Below, in pieces: positions 10,988 through 23,081 of a stretch of DNA of 64,000 nt. The position numbers and the translations under genes are program-made. Numbering within the stretch: the first letter of the stretch is position 1; each line of letters starts with the position of its first letter. Below the pieces are notes generated by a model. The model was not told the origin of the DNA. It made no database searches and was given only the letters and a program-made list of their open reading frames with translations. The stretch is from positions 8,999,265 to 9,063,264 of the forward strand of contig NC_053134.1 in the NCBI RefSeq assembly GCF_010015445.1, written 5' to 3'. Source of the stretch: Perca fluviatilis. Its lineage: Eukaryota; Chordata; Actinopteri; Perciformes; Percidae.

Positions 10988-13428
10988 AATATATAGTATA
11001 TGTGTGTATATTTGGATAGCTATCTTTGTATATGCACTGTGCTGCTTATTGTTTTTATGGACGGGGAGAGTTGAAGCCTTTGCCTGTCTCACTTTACCTT
11101 GGTGCTTGCTGTACGTGTCACTTCCTTTTTTGAGATGGAGGATGAGCTGTATCCTGTGCTTTCAAAGAGTGAAATGAATACTTTTTATTACCTCAAAGAA
11201 CCACTTTACTAGATTATGGGATGCATGGACGTCTGCTCAAATATCTGCTAAGTTTATGATTTCTTTCAAACCTTTTGAGCGCTTGATGTTCTCCCTGCCA
11301 GATTGTCAATGTCCGGCAGTGGGGGAAACTTAAATGCACTACCTTTGCTGCACGATTTAAAGGTGCCTTGGTGTTCCCACTTGTGGCCCCCTTAAACTTG
11401 CATGTAAGAGACACCCGCCGGAGTCAGAAATAGGGCTGACACGCCGGAGAGGGCCTCAGAGAGGGGGGGGTTGACTATCTCTGGTTTATTTTCTTTTCTG
11501 TAATTAGATCGATTAAGTCATATACAATCTGTGGTTGATACCAGAGAGCAGTCAGCCATAGAAAGTGGCACAAGGCCATGAGTTTGACTGTGTGGCATTG
11601 CCAGCTACTAAACAGGGTGAAATACATATCTATCCGAGCATGGAGGACATTTTTGTTTGGACCTGGCTTGCACAAGAATCGACTGACGAATAGATTGCGA
11701 GCGCATAGTACAAATGTACCTGCACATTGTCTTAGACAGAGCTCCTACAGTAAACTTGGTTACTGTTTTTGAATCGCAAATCTTTAGCTGCTGTTGAAAA
11801 TGATGTCTACTGTCCATGAAACAAATGAAAAAAACGATGTAAATAGTTGCAAATGAAAAAGAAGAATTCAGGAGCTTTTGACGCTGCTTTGTCGCAGTTG
11901 CCTGAACGAGGCAAAAAGAATTCAGGTTGCACAGTTAGCCGTCAATGATGGTGCCTGAATGTTTTGGTTAGAATCGTTTCCACGTTTGTTTCTTTTAATG
12001 GATCTTTGTGTGTTTGGTGTGTGCGTGCCCTGGGCCATTTCCCCCGCTTGTCTGTGTGCTCTGCAGCAGCACTGCAGTGGCAGCGAGGTGTTGGGAGCTG
12101 GAAGCAGATTGTTTTAAATGAAATTATGGATGAACCAATCACGATTTCCCCCGAAGGACTAAAGGACAGTGCCGTTGGTGGACTGGATGCGCACTATAAG
12201 AACTGTCATAATTTCTGTTGATTTTTATCTTGATTTTATAAATTTGACGTGGAACACATGAGCATAGAAGCACACTTTTAATATATAATAGGGTATTCAT
12301 ATAAGTAATGGTATGCATTGTGGCAGTTTGGTACCAAGCAGAAGTTTGTACACTCATTGCTATCATGTGGATCAATATATATTTAATATATACTTGACTC
12401 AGTTTTGTAGAATCTTATAGTGTACTATCTACACGTGTGGTTTCTGCAGCTGTTAGCTTAAAAACCTGAATATTGCTGCCTCCATCCGTTCTTGTGTTTG
12501 GAGAGGAAGCAGGACTATTTAAATCCAGGAAAGACGTATGTGAGGGAGCCGGCTCGCTGTCTTTGTTGTTCGTCAAACCACTTGCAGGAATGTGGATCTG
12601 CCAGGATGACAGGCAGCCTCCCACATACCTGAGTGCCCCCCTGTGAGCACTATAACCCCTCGCCACCCATCTCTGCTCGTCCCTTACCCCCCGCACCCGC
12701 TGCAGGCAGGGACCTTGGGATTCCAGCTGTAACCCAGGAGCTTCCTCCTCTCCTTTCAGCCTTTTTTAGTTCAAGGTCAGAGCCACGGACCAGCCTTGGC
12801 CCCGACCCCGGTGGTCCGGGGTGGTCGGCTATATGGGTCCTACTGTTTCCATGAAATAGGAATTTGAAGTATCTTTTTCATGCAGGAAACATTATTTTAT
12901 GCTTAAACAGAATATAATTTAGTGAACTGATGGCTCGAGAAGTGCTCTCCAACTGACCAGTACAGAACAATAGATAGCTCCTATAGTTCCTCATCTGCGT
13001 CACAGACTGCGATATTGTTTTTTTAAAAGCAATCCTACTTCTCTTTCTAAATTTATAGAGCCCCACCTCTTTAATATGCAGCTCCACAACATGCTGTCTC
13101 CCCTCCCCTTTTCCAGTACTTGTGTTGGGATATTTCTGGGGAGGGGACATCTGCAGAGTTAGTGCAGTGGGTGAGGAGCAGGCAGAGCAGAGTCACGCAA
13201 GGCCTCACCTCTCCTGCTGCAGGACGGCACCCCTGCCATCCTCAGGATGTGCCCTCTACTGCTGCTGCTGCTGCTGCGCACTTCTGCGCACTGCTGCGCA
13301 CTGCCCCAACCCCAATCACCTCTCATCACCAGTATCACCTGCTGCTCAAATGTCTATGACGCACAGATCGATTCATAACAGTATTTTTCTAACAGATAAA
13401 TATCTTGCTCTTTTTGTTCTGATGTTTG

Positions 13429-13431
<3 letters not shown>

Positions 13432-13475
<44 letters not shown>

Positions 13476-13504
13476 AGCGTGCGTGCGTGCGTGCGTGCGC
13501 GCGC
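13432..13504. repeat. (GT)n-(GCGT)n-(GC)n alternating purine-pyrimidine tract
   Basis: About 21 GT units are followed, after 'gctagc', by GCGT units and GCGC. Such strictly alternating tracts can adopt left-handed Z-DNA; that property is established for the sequence class but not shown here. Confidence 0.9.
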
Positions 13505-14478
13505 CGAGGCTACTGAGATGCAAAGTTATCGGAAGCTTAACTCAAAGTTTGAAAAAACAAACAGACTTATTGCTGCTGTAGATGAGGCTGCATGAAATAC
13601 CACAGATGTACATTTCTTGTTGGGAGTAAATTGTCATCGTTTTTTGGTTGAAGTAGTAAACGAAAAACGATCCTTGTTTCAGCATTTTCAGCTGAGGAAG
13701 TGAACTTTGCGCATGCACAGCAATGAGCACTTCTCTTGCCCGCCTCACAATCAAAGATGTCTGACGTCCGTCGCAGCACCTTACCTGATTATACACTAGA
13801 GTAAAGAGTTTTCTCACATTTTTGTGAATTTTTAGTGAAGGTCTGTGTCTAAAACAAAAAAGCTCACCTTTCAGCTTTGACCAAAAAATGTTATCCAGAT
13901 TTCTCTGTCGTCGTTTTTTCTTTCTTTCAACAGCTTATCCTAGATCAAATTTGAAATAATTCAAGGGGAGGAATATGTTTTTTAAAAAGAATGTTTCATG
14001 TACTATTAGCATGTCTGAGCCCCAAGCTTAATTAGGGGTGTGTGCTTCATGTGTTTCATTTATTTTTTAAACTTCTGCTCTAAAAGGGAGTGAGTCTCCA
14101 CTCTATTCCTCTCATTTCTGTTCTCATATACCTCACCCTCTGCCTTAGTTTTGGTTTGCTGATGACTGTAAATTAAGATGAAACAAACTTCAGTTATTTG
14201 TTTCTGAAAACAGACAATGCTAGGTAAGGATATTAAAGTTTTTCCTTTTATTTTTGTACGTATGTGCTGTGCACAGCAGTCTACTGTATTCCTGAGATAA
14301 CAATAAAAGTTTTTTTTTTAACTGGTCGCTGGTAAAGTGTCGATCTCTCTGTTGGATCAGTTGAACTCTGATGTGACTGTGTATTTATCGGTGGTATAAA
14401 AAAAAAGTACCTGGATCTTTTACTTAAGTAAGCAGAAATATTCTGTTACAAGTAAAAGTCCTGCATTCAAAAACTTTC

Positions 14479-15090
14479 TTAAAGGAACACGCCGACTTAT
14501 TGGGAATTTCAGTTAATGTGCAGTAACGCCATGTCTGACGGCTCCAGCATTAGCTTAGCCCAGCACAGATCCTGCAGGTAACTGGTCCATCCAGCCTTAC
14601 TGCCCTGTTCGGAATAGTGATAAAGAATTAACATAGCTCCTGTTTATTTTTTGTTACATTGCGTGTATTAAAACAACTAACATGAGACACAGCCGTCTTC
14701 TATTCCTTAAACAAACCAGGAACTATATTCGCAGACAGCTGCTTGCGAGCGTACCACATCCGCCCAAGTACTATATTCTTCCACCTGAGAATATAGTTCC
14801 AGGTTTGTTTACGATTAGAAGATGGCTGTGCCTCATGTTACGTTGTTTTTTGTACACGCTGTGACTCTACAAATCACAACATGTAAATAGGAACATGTTG
14901 CCGTTATTTTGTCACTTATTCGGAGCAGTAGGATTACTGGAACCATTTACCTGCCTGTTCTGTTATGGGCTGGAGCCGTCAGACAGCTTTACAGCACGCA
15001 CGGAGATGAGAAGGGTATGTATGGACTTGTCTTACTCTGGGGGTTACGGTGAATAAGCTAAATTCCCAATAAGTCGGCGTGTTCCTTTAA
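14479..15090. mobile_element. 612-bp fold-back element with 31-bp perfect terminal inverted repeats
   Basis: Positions 14479-14509 (starting ttaaaggaacacgccgactt) are the exact reverse complement of 15060-15090. Inverted similarity continues inward: 'ctgacggctccagc' near 14536 faces 'gctggagccgtcag' near 14970, and 'aggaactatattc' near 14720 faces 'gaatatagttcc' near 14790. Almost the whole element can fold into one hairpin with its apex near 14755. TTAA or TTA/TAA at the boundaries could be target-site bases, as in piggyBac- or Harbinger-type elements, but superfamily is unresolved. No coding frame. Confidence 0.85.
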
Positions 15091-15304
15091 GCAAAAGTAT
15101 AAGCATCAACGTATACTTAGTACAAACAGTACTCATTATGCAGATTGGCTTATTTTAGAATACTGTACTGTATTATATCATTACATTATAATTATGCAAT
15201 TCCACTCCATTACAGACAGAATACCAGCTGAGATTAGTTGCATTGTTTTTTTTAACTCGGGCAGCAGTTTTCAGATTACATTATGTGCTTACTTAAGTGC
15301 AAAA

Positions 15305-15712
<408 letters not shown>

Positions 15713-16940
15713 TACTAATTTTTCCAGGTTTTTATTGAAATTCATGCAGTTCAATGTTTTATTGTACTCGGAAATGAAAGAATAGAACAAATGAACAATT
15801 TAAGTTAAAAAAGAAATCATGGAATCAATTTATAAACCAAAATGTATTCTAAATTTTTTACTCATCAAAGTAGCCCCCTTTGGCAGATATAACAGCTGAA
15901 CACACTCGTGGCATTCTTTCTACAATGGAAATCAAATATTCTTCAGAAAGTTCTTCCCAACTCTGTTGCAGAAGTTCCCATAAATGTGTGACCACACAGG
16001 TCGCTTTGCTTTCACGTTTCTGTCCAGTTCATCCCAAACCAACTCAATGGGGTTTAAGTCTGCTGACTGGTGACTCTGCTGGCCACTCCATGTTTTTAAG
16101 CTTACCATCTTGTTCGTTTTTGCTAAGGTAGTTCTGGCATAGCTTGGACTTATGTTTTGGGTCATTATCTTGCTGTAGGATGAACCCCTGACCAACTAGG
16201 CGCATACCAGAGGGTACTGCATGGCGCTGCAAAATGCTGTGGTAGCCGTTTTGGTTCAGGGTGCCTTTCACTCCGTACAAATCACCGACCGTGGATCCAG
16301 CAAAACAGCCCCAGACCATCACGCTTCCTCCTCCATGTTTGACAGTTGATGTCCCACACTGAGGAACCATCCTTTCGCCTACTCGACGGCGTACAAAAAT
16401 CCTGCGTGATGAACCGAAGATTTCAAATTTTGATTCATCAGTCCATAGCACCTTCTTCCAGTCTTCAGTAGTCCATTGATGATGTTTCTTGGCCCAGGCA
16501 AGCCTCTTTTTCTTATTCTGACGTCTTAGCAATGGCTTTCTTGCTGCAACTCGACGAATCAAACCTGCACGAAGTCTTCTCTTTCCAGTTGAAACTGAGA
16601 CTTGCTTATTATGGTGAAGAATACTGTACTCACTGACACCTTGACTTTCTTCGCAATTTCTCTGTAGGAAAGACCAACATTCTTAAGTGTTATGATGGTC
16701 TGTCTCTCTTCCATCGTTAATTGCCTTTTTCCCTCCATTTTATGACAACACACTACTTTCAGCAGTACAATACTGTTCAAATAATGCTCACGAGGGTATG
16801 GTACCACAGTGTGTTCCAACAATACTTTTATACAAGCAGAGGGGTTGTAAGTAACCCAGGAAAGTTGGAACACCTGTGGGAATTGGTAGCACCAACTTTC
16901 AAAGCTTGATCAACCTCCATTGCTGCAGAACAGCCTCTAC
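15713..16940 (-). mobile_element. Decayed Tc1/mariner element
   Basis: The body of a Tc1-type DNA transposon on the minus strand, containing a broken transposase gene (separate entry) with short flanks. The left (3') flank includes 'ccaggtttttattgaaattc' at 15724-15744. Neither terminal inverted repeat is intact; the left one appears replaced by the microsatellite. The right limit is approximate. Confidence 0.75.
15932..16738 (-). pseudogene. Tc1-like transposase pseudogene (DDE family, frameshifted)
   Basis: Transposases of this family cut and paste the element at TA sites in the nucleus. The minus-strand ATG at 16738 opens an N-terminal helix-turn-helix region (MEERQTIITLKNVGLSYREI). A second frame (16562-16044) holds the catalytic-domain motifs WTDES (Asp codon at 16437-16439), GGGSVMVWGCF and QQDNDPKH. 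A third (16195-15932) holds LNPIELVWDEL with the expected Glu. The three pieces lie in different frames, so at least two frameshifts and a stop separate them and no functional enzyme is made. Confidence 0.88.
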
Positions 16941-17228
16941 ATTGTTAACCCATTTCTTGTTCCCTGAAAAAGGCCTTTTTGTAAATGTCTGGGTAGCTTG
17001 TGAATTTCACCAAGGAATCAATAAATACTTCATCATAATGTAGTTCTTGATTATATTCTGTATTATTAATCTGATAAGTACCCAGTAACTAAAATTATTG
17101 AATAAATGTAGTGGAGTTAAAAGTACAATATTACCCTCTGAGATGTAGTGGAGTAGAAGTATAAAGTAGCATAAAATGGTAAAGTACAAGTTCCTCAAAT
17201 TTGAACTTAAGTGCAGTACTTTTACTGT

Positions 17229-18055
17229 AAAATATTTGTGTTATGTTTGTTTGTGTGCAAATACAATACTTGAAGATTATCTTGATTTTGATTTGGAAGT
17301 GGGTTGTGAATTGAATTCACTGTTGAAAGCTGTTGAAAATACTATGTGTAATCTCTAACACAAGATCAGGAGTATTCTGTATACTGATAAACAGTTTAAT
17401 GTGCCCTATGCTAAAACTCCAAACTATAGTTTAGCCAGTCAGAGTCTCCCAGTAAAACTATACTAAATAAGGGAGTGGCTCTCTCTGCTGGTGAAAGGGT
17501 GTAAATGTTGAGTTGGGTTAGGCAGGTGCGTAAAAGCAGCAAACTGAACTAACTTCAAACTTTGACGTCCAGTCAATTAAACAAAACTGTAAAAATATTT
17601 AATATGACGCTTAATAATTACTAATTAATTCCATAATCGAGAATTCTAGAGTTTGCACGAATTGGAAACATCAAATTAAATCATACTTAACTAACTAACA
17701 GTAAATTCTATGTCTGATTTAATTAGAAACTCATTTTTAATGAATCTGCATTCATGTCCTTTTTATTTGTTTTCTTCATTCTTTCTTTTTTTATTTGCTT
17801 GTTTCCGGTCTAAACAAACAACAACTGAACCAGTTGTCTTTGGACCATTTGGAAATAGTCTTAGAATAGTGTTTAAGGTGGATGAGTCAAGACGTGTCAC
17901 TAAAATAAAAGTTAAGTCTGTCCAAGAGCATCGGGATAAACAGACAGAGGTGGAAGTGGCCCTTCCGCTGCAGCAAACCCGCACATCTGCTTTGGGGGCG
18001 AGTTTCCTTGTTTTTTTTACGCAAAGGATGTGAGCAGGAGTGGCACTCAAGGGGC
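17229..18055. other. fgf23 upstream region
   Basis: AT-rich proximal flank of fgf23. An open frame at 17710-18033 has a non-repetitive stretch (FGPFGNSLRIVFKVDESRRV and following residues) that matches nothing I recognise. It ends before fgf23 and no supporting splice structure was found. No transposon was recognised in this stretch. Confidence 0.4.
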
Positions 18056-18063
18056 TTTAAATA
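18056..18063 (+). promoter_or_regulatory. Candidate TATA box of fgf23 (TTTAAATA)
   Basis: TTTAAATA lies 83 bases upstream of the fgf23 ATG in 'ggggctttaaataggaac'. A start site about 25-30 bases downstream would give a 5' UTR of roughly 50-60 bases. Position and sequence fit a core promoter; transcription start is not shown. Confidence 0.45.
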
Positions 18064-18145
18064 GGAACTGTCTCCAAACTTTGGGGCAACAGAGCATCTG
18101 AAAACTTCCAGCAGCTCGCAGTGGAAACCACCGGTTTGCTCCAGG

Positions 18146-18380
18146 ATGGACGTCAACAGGAGACTGGGGATGAGGGACACTGTGCTTGCGCTCTTACTCG
18201 CCGTATTCCAGGGATTTCCTCTCGGGGAAACGGCCCCGAACCCGTCCCCGTTGGTTGGATCCAACTGGGGGAACCCGAGGAGATATGTTCACCTGCAGAC
18301 ATCTACAGACCTCAACAACTTCTACTTGGAGATCAAATTAGATGGCACTGTGCGCCGAACTACAGTCAGGAGTTCATATA
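18146..18380 (+). CDS. fgf23: fgf23 coding exon 1
   Basis: Encodes residues 1-78 plus one base: signal peptide and first trefoil strands (SNWGNPRRYVHLQTSTDLNN). It ends in 'tcatatA' before the donor gtaaga. Confidence 0.95.
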
Positions 18381-19516
18381 GTAAGATCCTTAACCTCGTT
18401 TTCATTTTTCATTTCATTTTAATTTTTGTAATGACGTTCTGTGTTTAACACTCTGATGCTCACTGCTTTTCCTTCCCTGCAGGTGTGATTTTACTGAAAG
18501 CTGAAACAAGGGAGCGCATTGCCATCCTCGGCGTCAAAAGCGGCCGTTACCTGTGTATGGATTTGGAGGGCAACCCATTCAGCTCGGTAAGCCAATACTT
18601 ACTTTCAGTTCGATTGATTGTTACTATTATTTCAATCGATCCCCGATACTAAACTGTTTTTTTTTTTACTTTTGAGTTCCTCTTACTTGGCACCCTTGTG
18701 CGGTTTTACGCATCGCTTCAAATGAGCCTTTATTTTACGCACAAACGTACTGCATCTATTGGACGTCTTAACATCAACTTATTTAATTTTTTAACCGTTT
18801 AGTTGAGTGACGCCGAAAACGGTTTGGCGTCATTGTGGGGTTTTACGCATACGCATTTTTCAGATCTCTTTTTTACTTTTACGCACCAAATGTTTTTTTG
18901 TTTACATATAAATGTATTCATTGGAATTCTTTTCATTGATATCAAGTGAACAAACTGCTAATAGTGGTATTAGTATTTTCACTTTTTCACTGTATTAGAT
19001 GGATGTTTTAGTATCTAGATATTCCTGCACTGTAGTTTAATTTTCTCCCCGTCTCCTTCTGTCTTTCAGCCCACCTGCCTCAGGGATGACTGTCTGTTCA
19101 ACCACAGACTTCTGGAGAACAACCGGGACGTGTACTATTCCACCCGGACCGGCATCCTGTTCAACCTGGAGGGCTCCCGACAGGTGTTTTCAGCGGGCCA
19201 GAACCTGCCGCAGACATCCCTCTTCCTGCCTAAGAAGAACACAGTGCCGCTGGAGCGCCTCCTGCTGCACAGGGAGAAGAGGAACCAGGTGGTTGATCCC
19301 TCCGACCCGCACAACGTCTACGTTGGTCAGACCGAGGAGGGCTCTGACTCTCGGGCCGTTCCGGAGGACGACGCCGATCTGGAGGTGGAGGTGGAGGCCG
19401 GGGACGATGGGCGCAACGTGTCCCGGGAGACGCCGCTGGCTCCTTCCACCCACGACCCCTGGAACGTGCACTCGTCCAACCTGGCCAGCCCCCGGAGCAC
19501 CGGGACCATGGGCTGA
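18146..19516 (+). CDS. fgf23: Fibroblast growth factor 23 (three coding exons)
   Basis: Endocrine FGF that acts through FGF receptors with alpha-Klotho to control phosphate and vitamin D. Exons 18146-18380, 18483-18586 and 19070-19516 join to 261 residues (human 251). A hydrophobic signal peptide lies at about residues 9-28. The trefoil core includes LVGSNWGNPRRYVHLQT and GVKSGRYLCMDLEGNPFSS. R181-E-K-R184 is a furin-type site where mammalian FGF23 has RHTR. Downstream, two DPxNV motifs (192-196 DPHNV, 242-246 DPWNV) match the two Klotho-binding repeats described for mammalian FGF23. Cys in YLCM and DDC correspond to the mammalian trefoil cysteines; the PTC cysteine is extra. The second exon is 104 bp. 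The ATG at 18170 (Met9) is a possible alternative start nearer the signal peptide. Candidate AATAAA signals are at 19945 and 20848. Confidence 0.95.
18483..18586 (+). CDS. fgf23: fgf23 coding exon 2
   Basis: A 104-bp exon after acceptor 'ccctgcag' and before donor gtaagc. It encodes SVILLKAETRERIAILGVKS and the GRYLCMDLEGNPFSS strand. Intron 1 is only 102 bp. Confidence 0.95.
19070..19516 (+). CDS. fgf23: fgf23 coding exon 3 with stop codon
   Basis: Follows acceptor 'tctgtctttcag'. It encodes the end of the trefoil core, the REKR processing site and the acidic C-terminal tail with both DPxNV motifs, plus an N-V-S sequon at residue 229. TGA is at 19514-19516. The exon is markedly more GC-rich than its surroundings. 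Confidence 0.95.
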   Translation, partial: PTCLRDDCLFNHRLLENNRDVYYSTRTGILFNLEGSRQVFSAGQNLPQTSLFLPKKNTVPLERLLLHREKRNQVVDPSDPHNVYVGQTEEGSDSRAVPEDDADLEVEVEAGDDGRNVSRETPLAPSTHDPWNVHSSNLASPRSTGTMG

Positions 19517-21653
19517 TTTTAGTTGTGACTGATATGGATATCATTACCTTAATTTAAGTGAGTCCAAGTTTTGGTTTAGTTTTTGATCTGTGAGAGAAAA
19601 AAATGAAAGGGCATTAAGGTTTTTCCTTCTTTTTCACAGTGACTAAATAATGTCTTTTCACTCCTCACTCATTCAGAAAACAGTGTTTATTCACACAAAT
19701 ATTAGACTTGACTTGCATACCCTTTTTTTGCACAATGTATTATGTTAAAACGCAATTCTTTGCGATCACTGCAGATTTAATAAGTTCAATCAATAAGGGA
19801 TGGGCCTTTTACTGGATTCGTCTCATCAACATTTAGTATTTAGTACATTCACAAGCAGGTTTGGCGATTAATGAAGCATAATAGGGATTTCACCACATCT
19901 AAAAATGTTGTTTGATGTTACATCTGACAACTCTCCCAGACAGAAATAAATTACTGAAAAAGAAAATGTTAATTTTGTGCCAAGATGAGTAATCCAAATC
20001 CATTTCCCATTCCCATCCATTACAATTAGTTGGCACTCTCTCACACCGCACTATAGCTTAGATGATAAATGGGCCATTTCTCATCTAAGCCACATGGCTG
20101 TAAACATTGATAAAATTATTCAAAAACACTGTTTGGTTTCCCTGAAGAACTATGATTCATTTTAGTGAGGATGCAATTGCTTACCAAGAAAACAAAGCCT
20201 TAGAAATTAAGAATCTCAAGACTGTGGACAAGTAAGCATGTGCACATTTTGGTCTCTTCTTATTGAGGTTTTTACAGCTGGTCTGAGAAACCCACATTTC
20301 AAAGTGACATTGATGTTATCTCAAGACAGAAGCCTTATTTAGCCTACCTCTGAAGGACTGAAGGCCCTGTCTACTGATGTGAAACTAGGCAGGCATGATT
20401 TTAAACATAAATATATTTCATTTTGTAGAGTTAAGGTTAGGTTTTGCTCATATTTTAAAGTCCTAAATGTACTGAGTTAGATATAGAAGATATGTTTGTG
20501 TAGTGTAAGATCTTGAACCTAAAACAGAAATTCCAAAAACTTTCAAAACTACAGTTTTGCTAAAATTACAGTATTCGTTGTGTTGTGCTGTATTCGTACA
20601 ATCTAATTCATGACTTGAATGAATATAACTACAGGGTAAACCTTTTACAGAGCAGTCCTCTTGATGTGGTTTTTACAGGTGCTGGGCACCACCAGCAAAC
20701 ACTAAAACCAGTCCCAAATAGTATTTATTTATTTAATGCCATTCCTGTTTTGTTATTTATGGATTTGATGCTTAAATGTACATACAAGAAAACATGGTTT
20801 GTCTTTGAATGTATGAGTTGGAGTTGTAAATGGAGTGTTTGGGACAAAATAAACTATCAAGGAAACGTGTTTAGTGTTGTGTCATTTATGAAAACCTACG
20901 TATATAACTGTGAGGTTTCTGTTCTTTGTGTTCTATATTTGGTAAAATGTGCTGTCTGAAAAGGAAGTAAGCAGGTTTTACATTGGCCCAGTTACTCAGC
21001 ACTTTCACTCATTATAGCTAAATGTCCTGCGCTTTCACACCTCCTGCACTTAATTAGCAAATAGGTACATGAGTTGCAACTGACTCTTTTCACTCTAAAA
21101 ATACACTTAGTTCCGTTTTGACTTTGTCTAACTGTTAAATTGGTCACCCATTAACCTTTGACCTGTGTACAGAATAATTCAGCAGAGATTTCAGGAAGTT
21201 CTCAGCCACAACCGGTTGTCGTTTTTTCCATTTTATGTAAAGTGTTAATTAGTTAGCTTTAGAAGAGCTGGTAGCCAGATTTAGTGACAGAGCCTGGCTA
21301 ACTATTTCCCCGTTTCCAGTCTTTGTGCTAAACTAAGCAAACCGACTGCCAGCTCAGCTGTAATATCATGGGCAGATAATACCGTTGTTTCAGTCCTCTC
21401 ATCAGCTGTTAACTGTACCTCCAATGAAAATAAAAAAAATCAAATAAAAAAAAGATGAGATGCTGTACTATCTAGCTGCAGGATATTGAAGCTCTTTGAG
21501 ATCTAAAATAGCTGTTCTTCACAGGTCGGTAGTAATGGTAGTACAGAGCCCTAGGGTGCTCAAACATTTTCCAGTCATTAAGGATGAGAGAATACTGAGC
21601 TCTATCAGTTGTTAAAGACATGATGGGAGCCACTAAGCCTTTTTTTGTTTCCC
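19517..21653. other. fgf23 3' UTR and downstream non-coding DNA
   Basis: Contains AATAAA at 19945-19950 and 20848-20853 as candidate polyadenylation signals. A fragment near 21250-21420 ('agcctggctaactatttccc', 'gtgctaaactaagc') resembles the inner part of the 62877-63266 element in diverged form. No exon recognised. Confidence 0.45.
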
Positions 21654-22013
21654 CAGTGATGGAAGAAGTATTCCAATCTTTTATAAACACTAGAAACACT
21701 ATTACAAGTAAAAGTCCTGTATTCAAAATGTTACTTTCATTTTATTTTTTACTTATTTAGAGGTAAAGAAGTTTTATTATCAAAGCTTACCTAAAGTACA
21801 AAAAGGATACTTACTTACTTATGCAGAAATACCCATTTCAGAATAATGTATATCAGGGCAGTAATCACCTATTTACCTATACTATGGCTTTTTATGACAT
21901 TTTTACTATTGCTATTATATAAAACACTATATGACTTTTTATGACATTTGTATGGCATACAATAATATAACATAACATTTACCATTGTATAAACATGTCA
22001 TAAAAAAGTCATA

Positions 22014-22016
<3 letters not shown>

Positions 22017-22044
<28 letters not shown>
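22017..22044. repeat. (TA)n microsatellite at the left edge of the minisatellite
   Basis: Uninterrupted TA units joining oppositely oriented 'aaaaagtcatagtata' units to the array. Confidence 0.85.
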
Positions 22045-22053
<9 letters not shown>

Positions 22054-22190
22054 TGTTAAAAAAGTCGAGAAAAAAAAAGTGATAAAAAAGTCATAGTTTT
22101 GTATATTGTTATCTTTATATTTATTTTTTAACATACTATACAATGACTTTATTTTCCGAAATACTATATAATGACTATTTTTCAACAGAT

Positions 22191-22317
22191 AATTTTTTGG
22201 CCGTTCAAGACCTTTTATTGACAGGACAGCTAAAGACAGACAGTGGGAGAGAGAGGGGAAGGTGTGGGCTGAGCCTTAGAACATGGGGAGCACGCTCAAC
22301 CACGTGAGCTACCAGGC
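22191..22317 (-). mobile_element. tRNA-derived SINE fragment
   Basis: On the minus strand 'ggtagctcacgtggttgagc' resembles a tRNA 5' end with A box, followed by 'tgctccccatgttctaaggctcag'. The same sequence family occurs more completely at 45100-45265 and as a short piece at 31258-31308. The part carrying the B box is missing or degraded. Confidence 0.6.
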
Positions 22318-23081
22318 TATACTAAAACTTTTTATGAGCTTTGACATGATATACTTTGACTTTTTCAACAAACTATACTTTGACTTCTTTATGACTTTTT
22401 TAGAGATAGAGATTCTGACATTTTTTACATACTATACAATGACTTATTTTCAACATGCTTTATTTTATACAATGGCTTTTTCGACATACTATACTGTGAC
22501 ATTTTTATGACTTTTTTCGACATACTATACTATGAATTTTTACGAATTTTTTGACATACTGTTTTTAACATGCTATACTATGACTTTTTTCAACATACTG
22601 TGGCTTTTTATGACTTTTTTGACATGCTATACCATGATCTTTTTCTGACATTTTTGACATTCTATACTATGACTTATTTTCGATATACTACACTATGACT
22701 TTTTTAACATGCTATACAATATGACTTTCTTATGATTTTTGACATACTCTACCATGACTTATTTTCAACATGCTATATTGAATGACGTTTTCGACATTCT
22801 ATACTATGACTTTTTGGACATACTATACTATGGCTTTTTGGACATACTATACTGTGACTTTTTTATGACTTTTTTGGACATACTATACTATGACTTTTTT
22901 ACGACTTTTTTAACATACTATACTATGCCTTTTTTTAAGACATTTTTTCGACATGCTATAAACTATGACTTTTTGGACATACTATACTATGACTTTTTCA
23001 TGACGTTTTATCGACATACTATACTATGACTTTTTTATGACTTTTTTATGACTTTTTTACGACTTTTTTAACATGCTATAC

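Larger units (their letters stand above)
10820..14388. other. fgf6 downstream / fgf23 upstream non-coding DNA
   Basis: The first part is likely fgf6 3' UTR of unknown length. The stretch holds a TA microsatellite (10947-10983) and a GT/GC-repeat tract (13432-13504), with no recognisable exon. A candidate polyadenylation signal AATAAA sits at 14302-14307 on the plus strand, followed by a T-rich run. Confidence 0.45.

Noticed and set aside
19086..19532. A 148-residue Arg/Thr-rich plus-strand frame and minus-strand frames at 19190-19544
   Set aside because: They are alternative-frame readings of fgf23 exon 3 caused by its high GC content.
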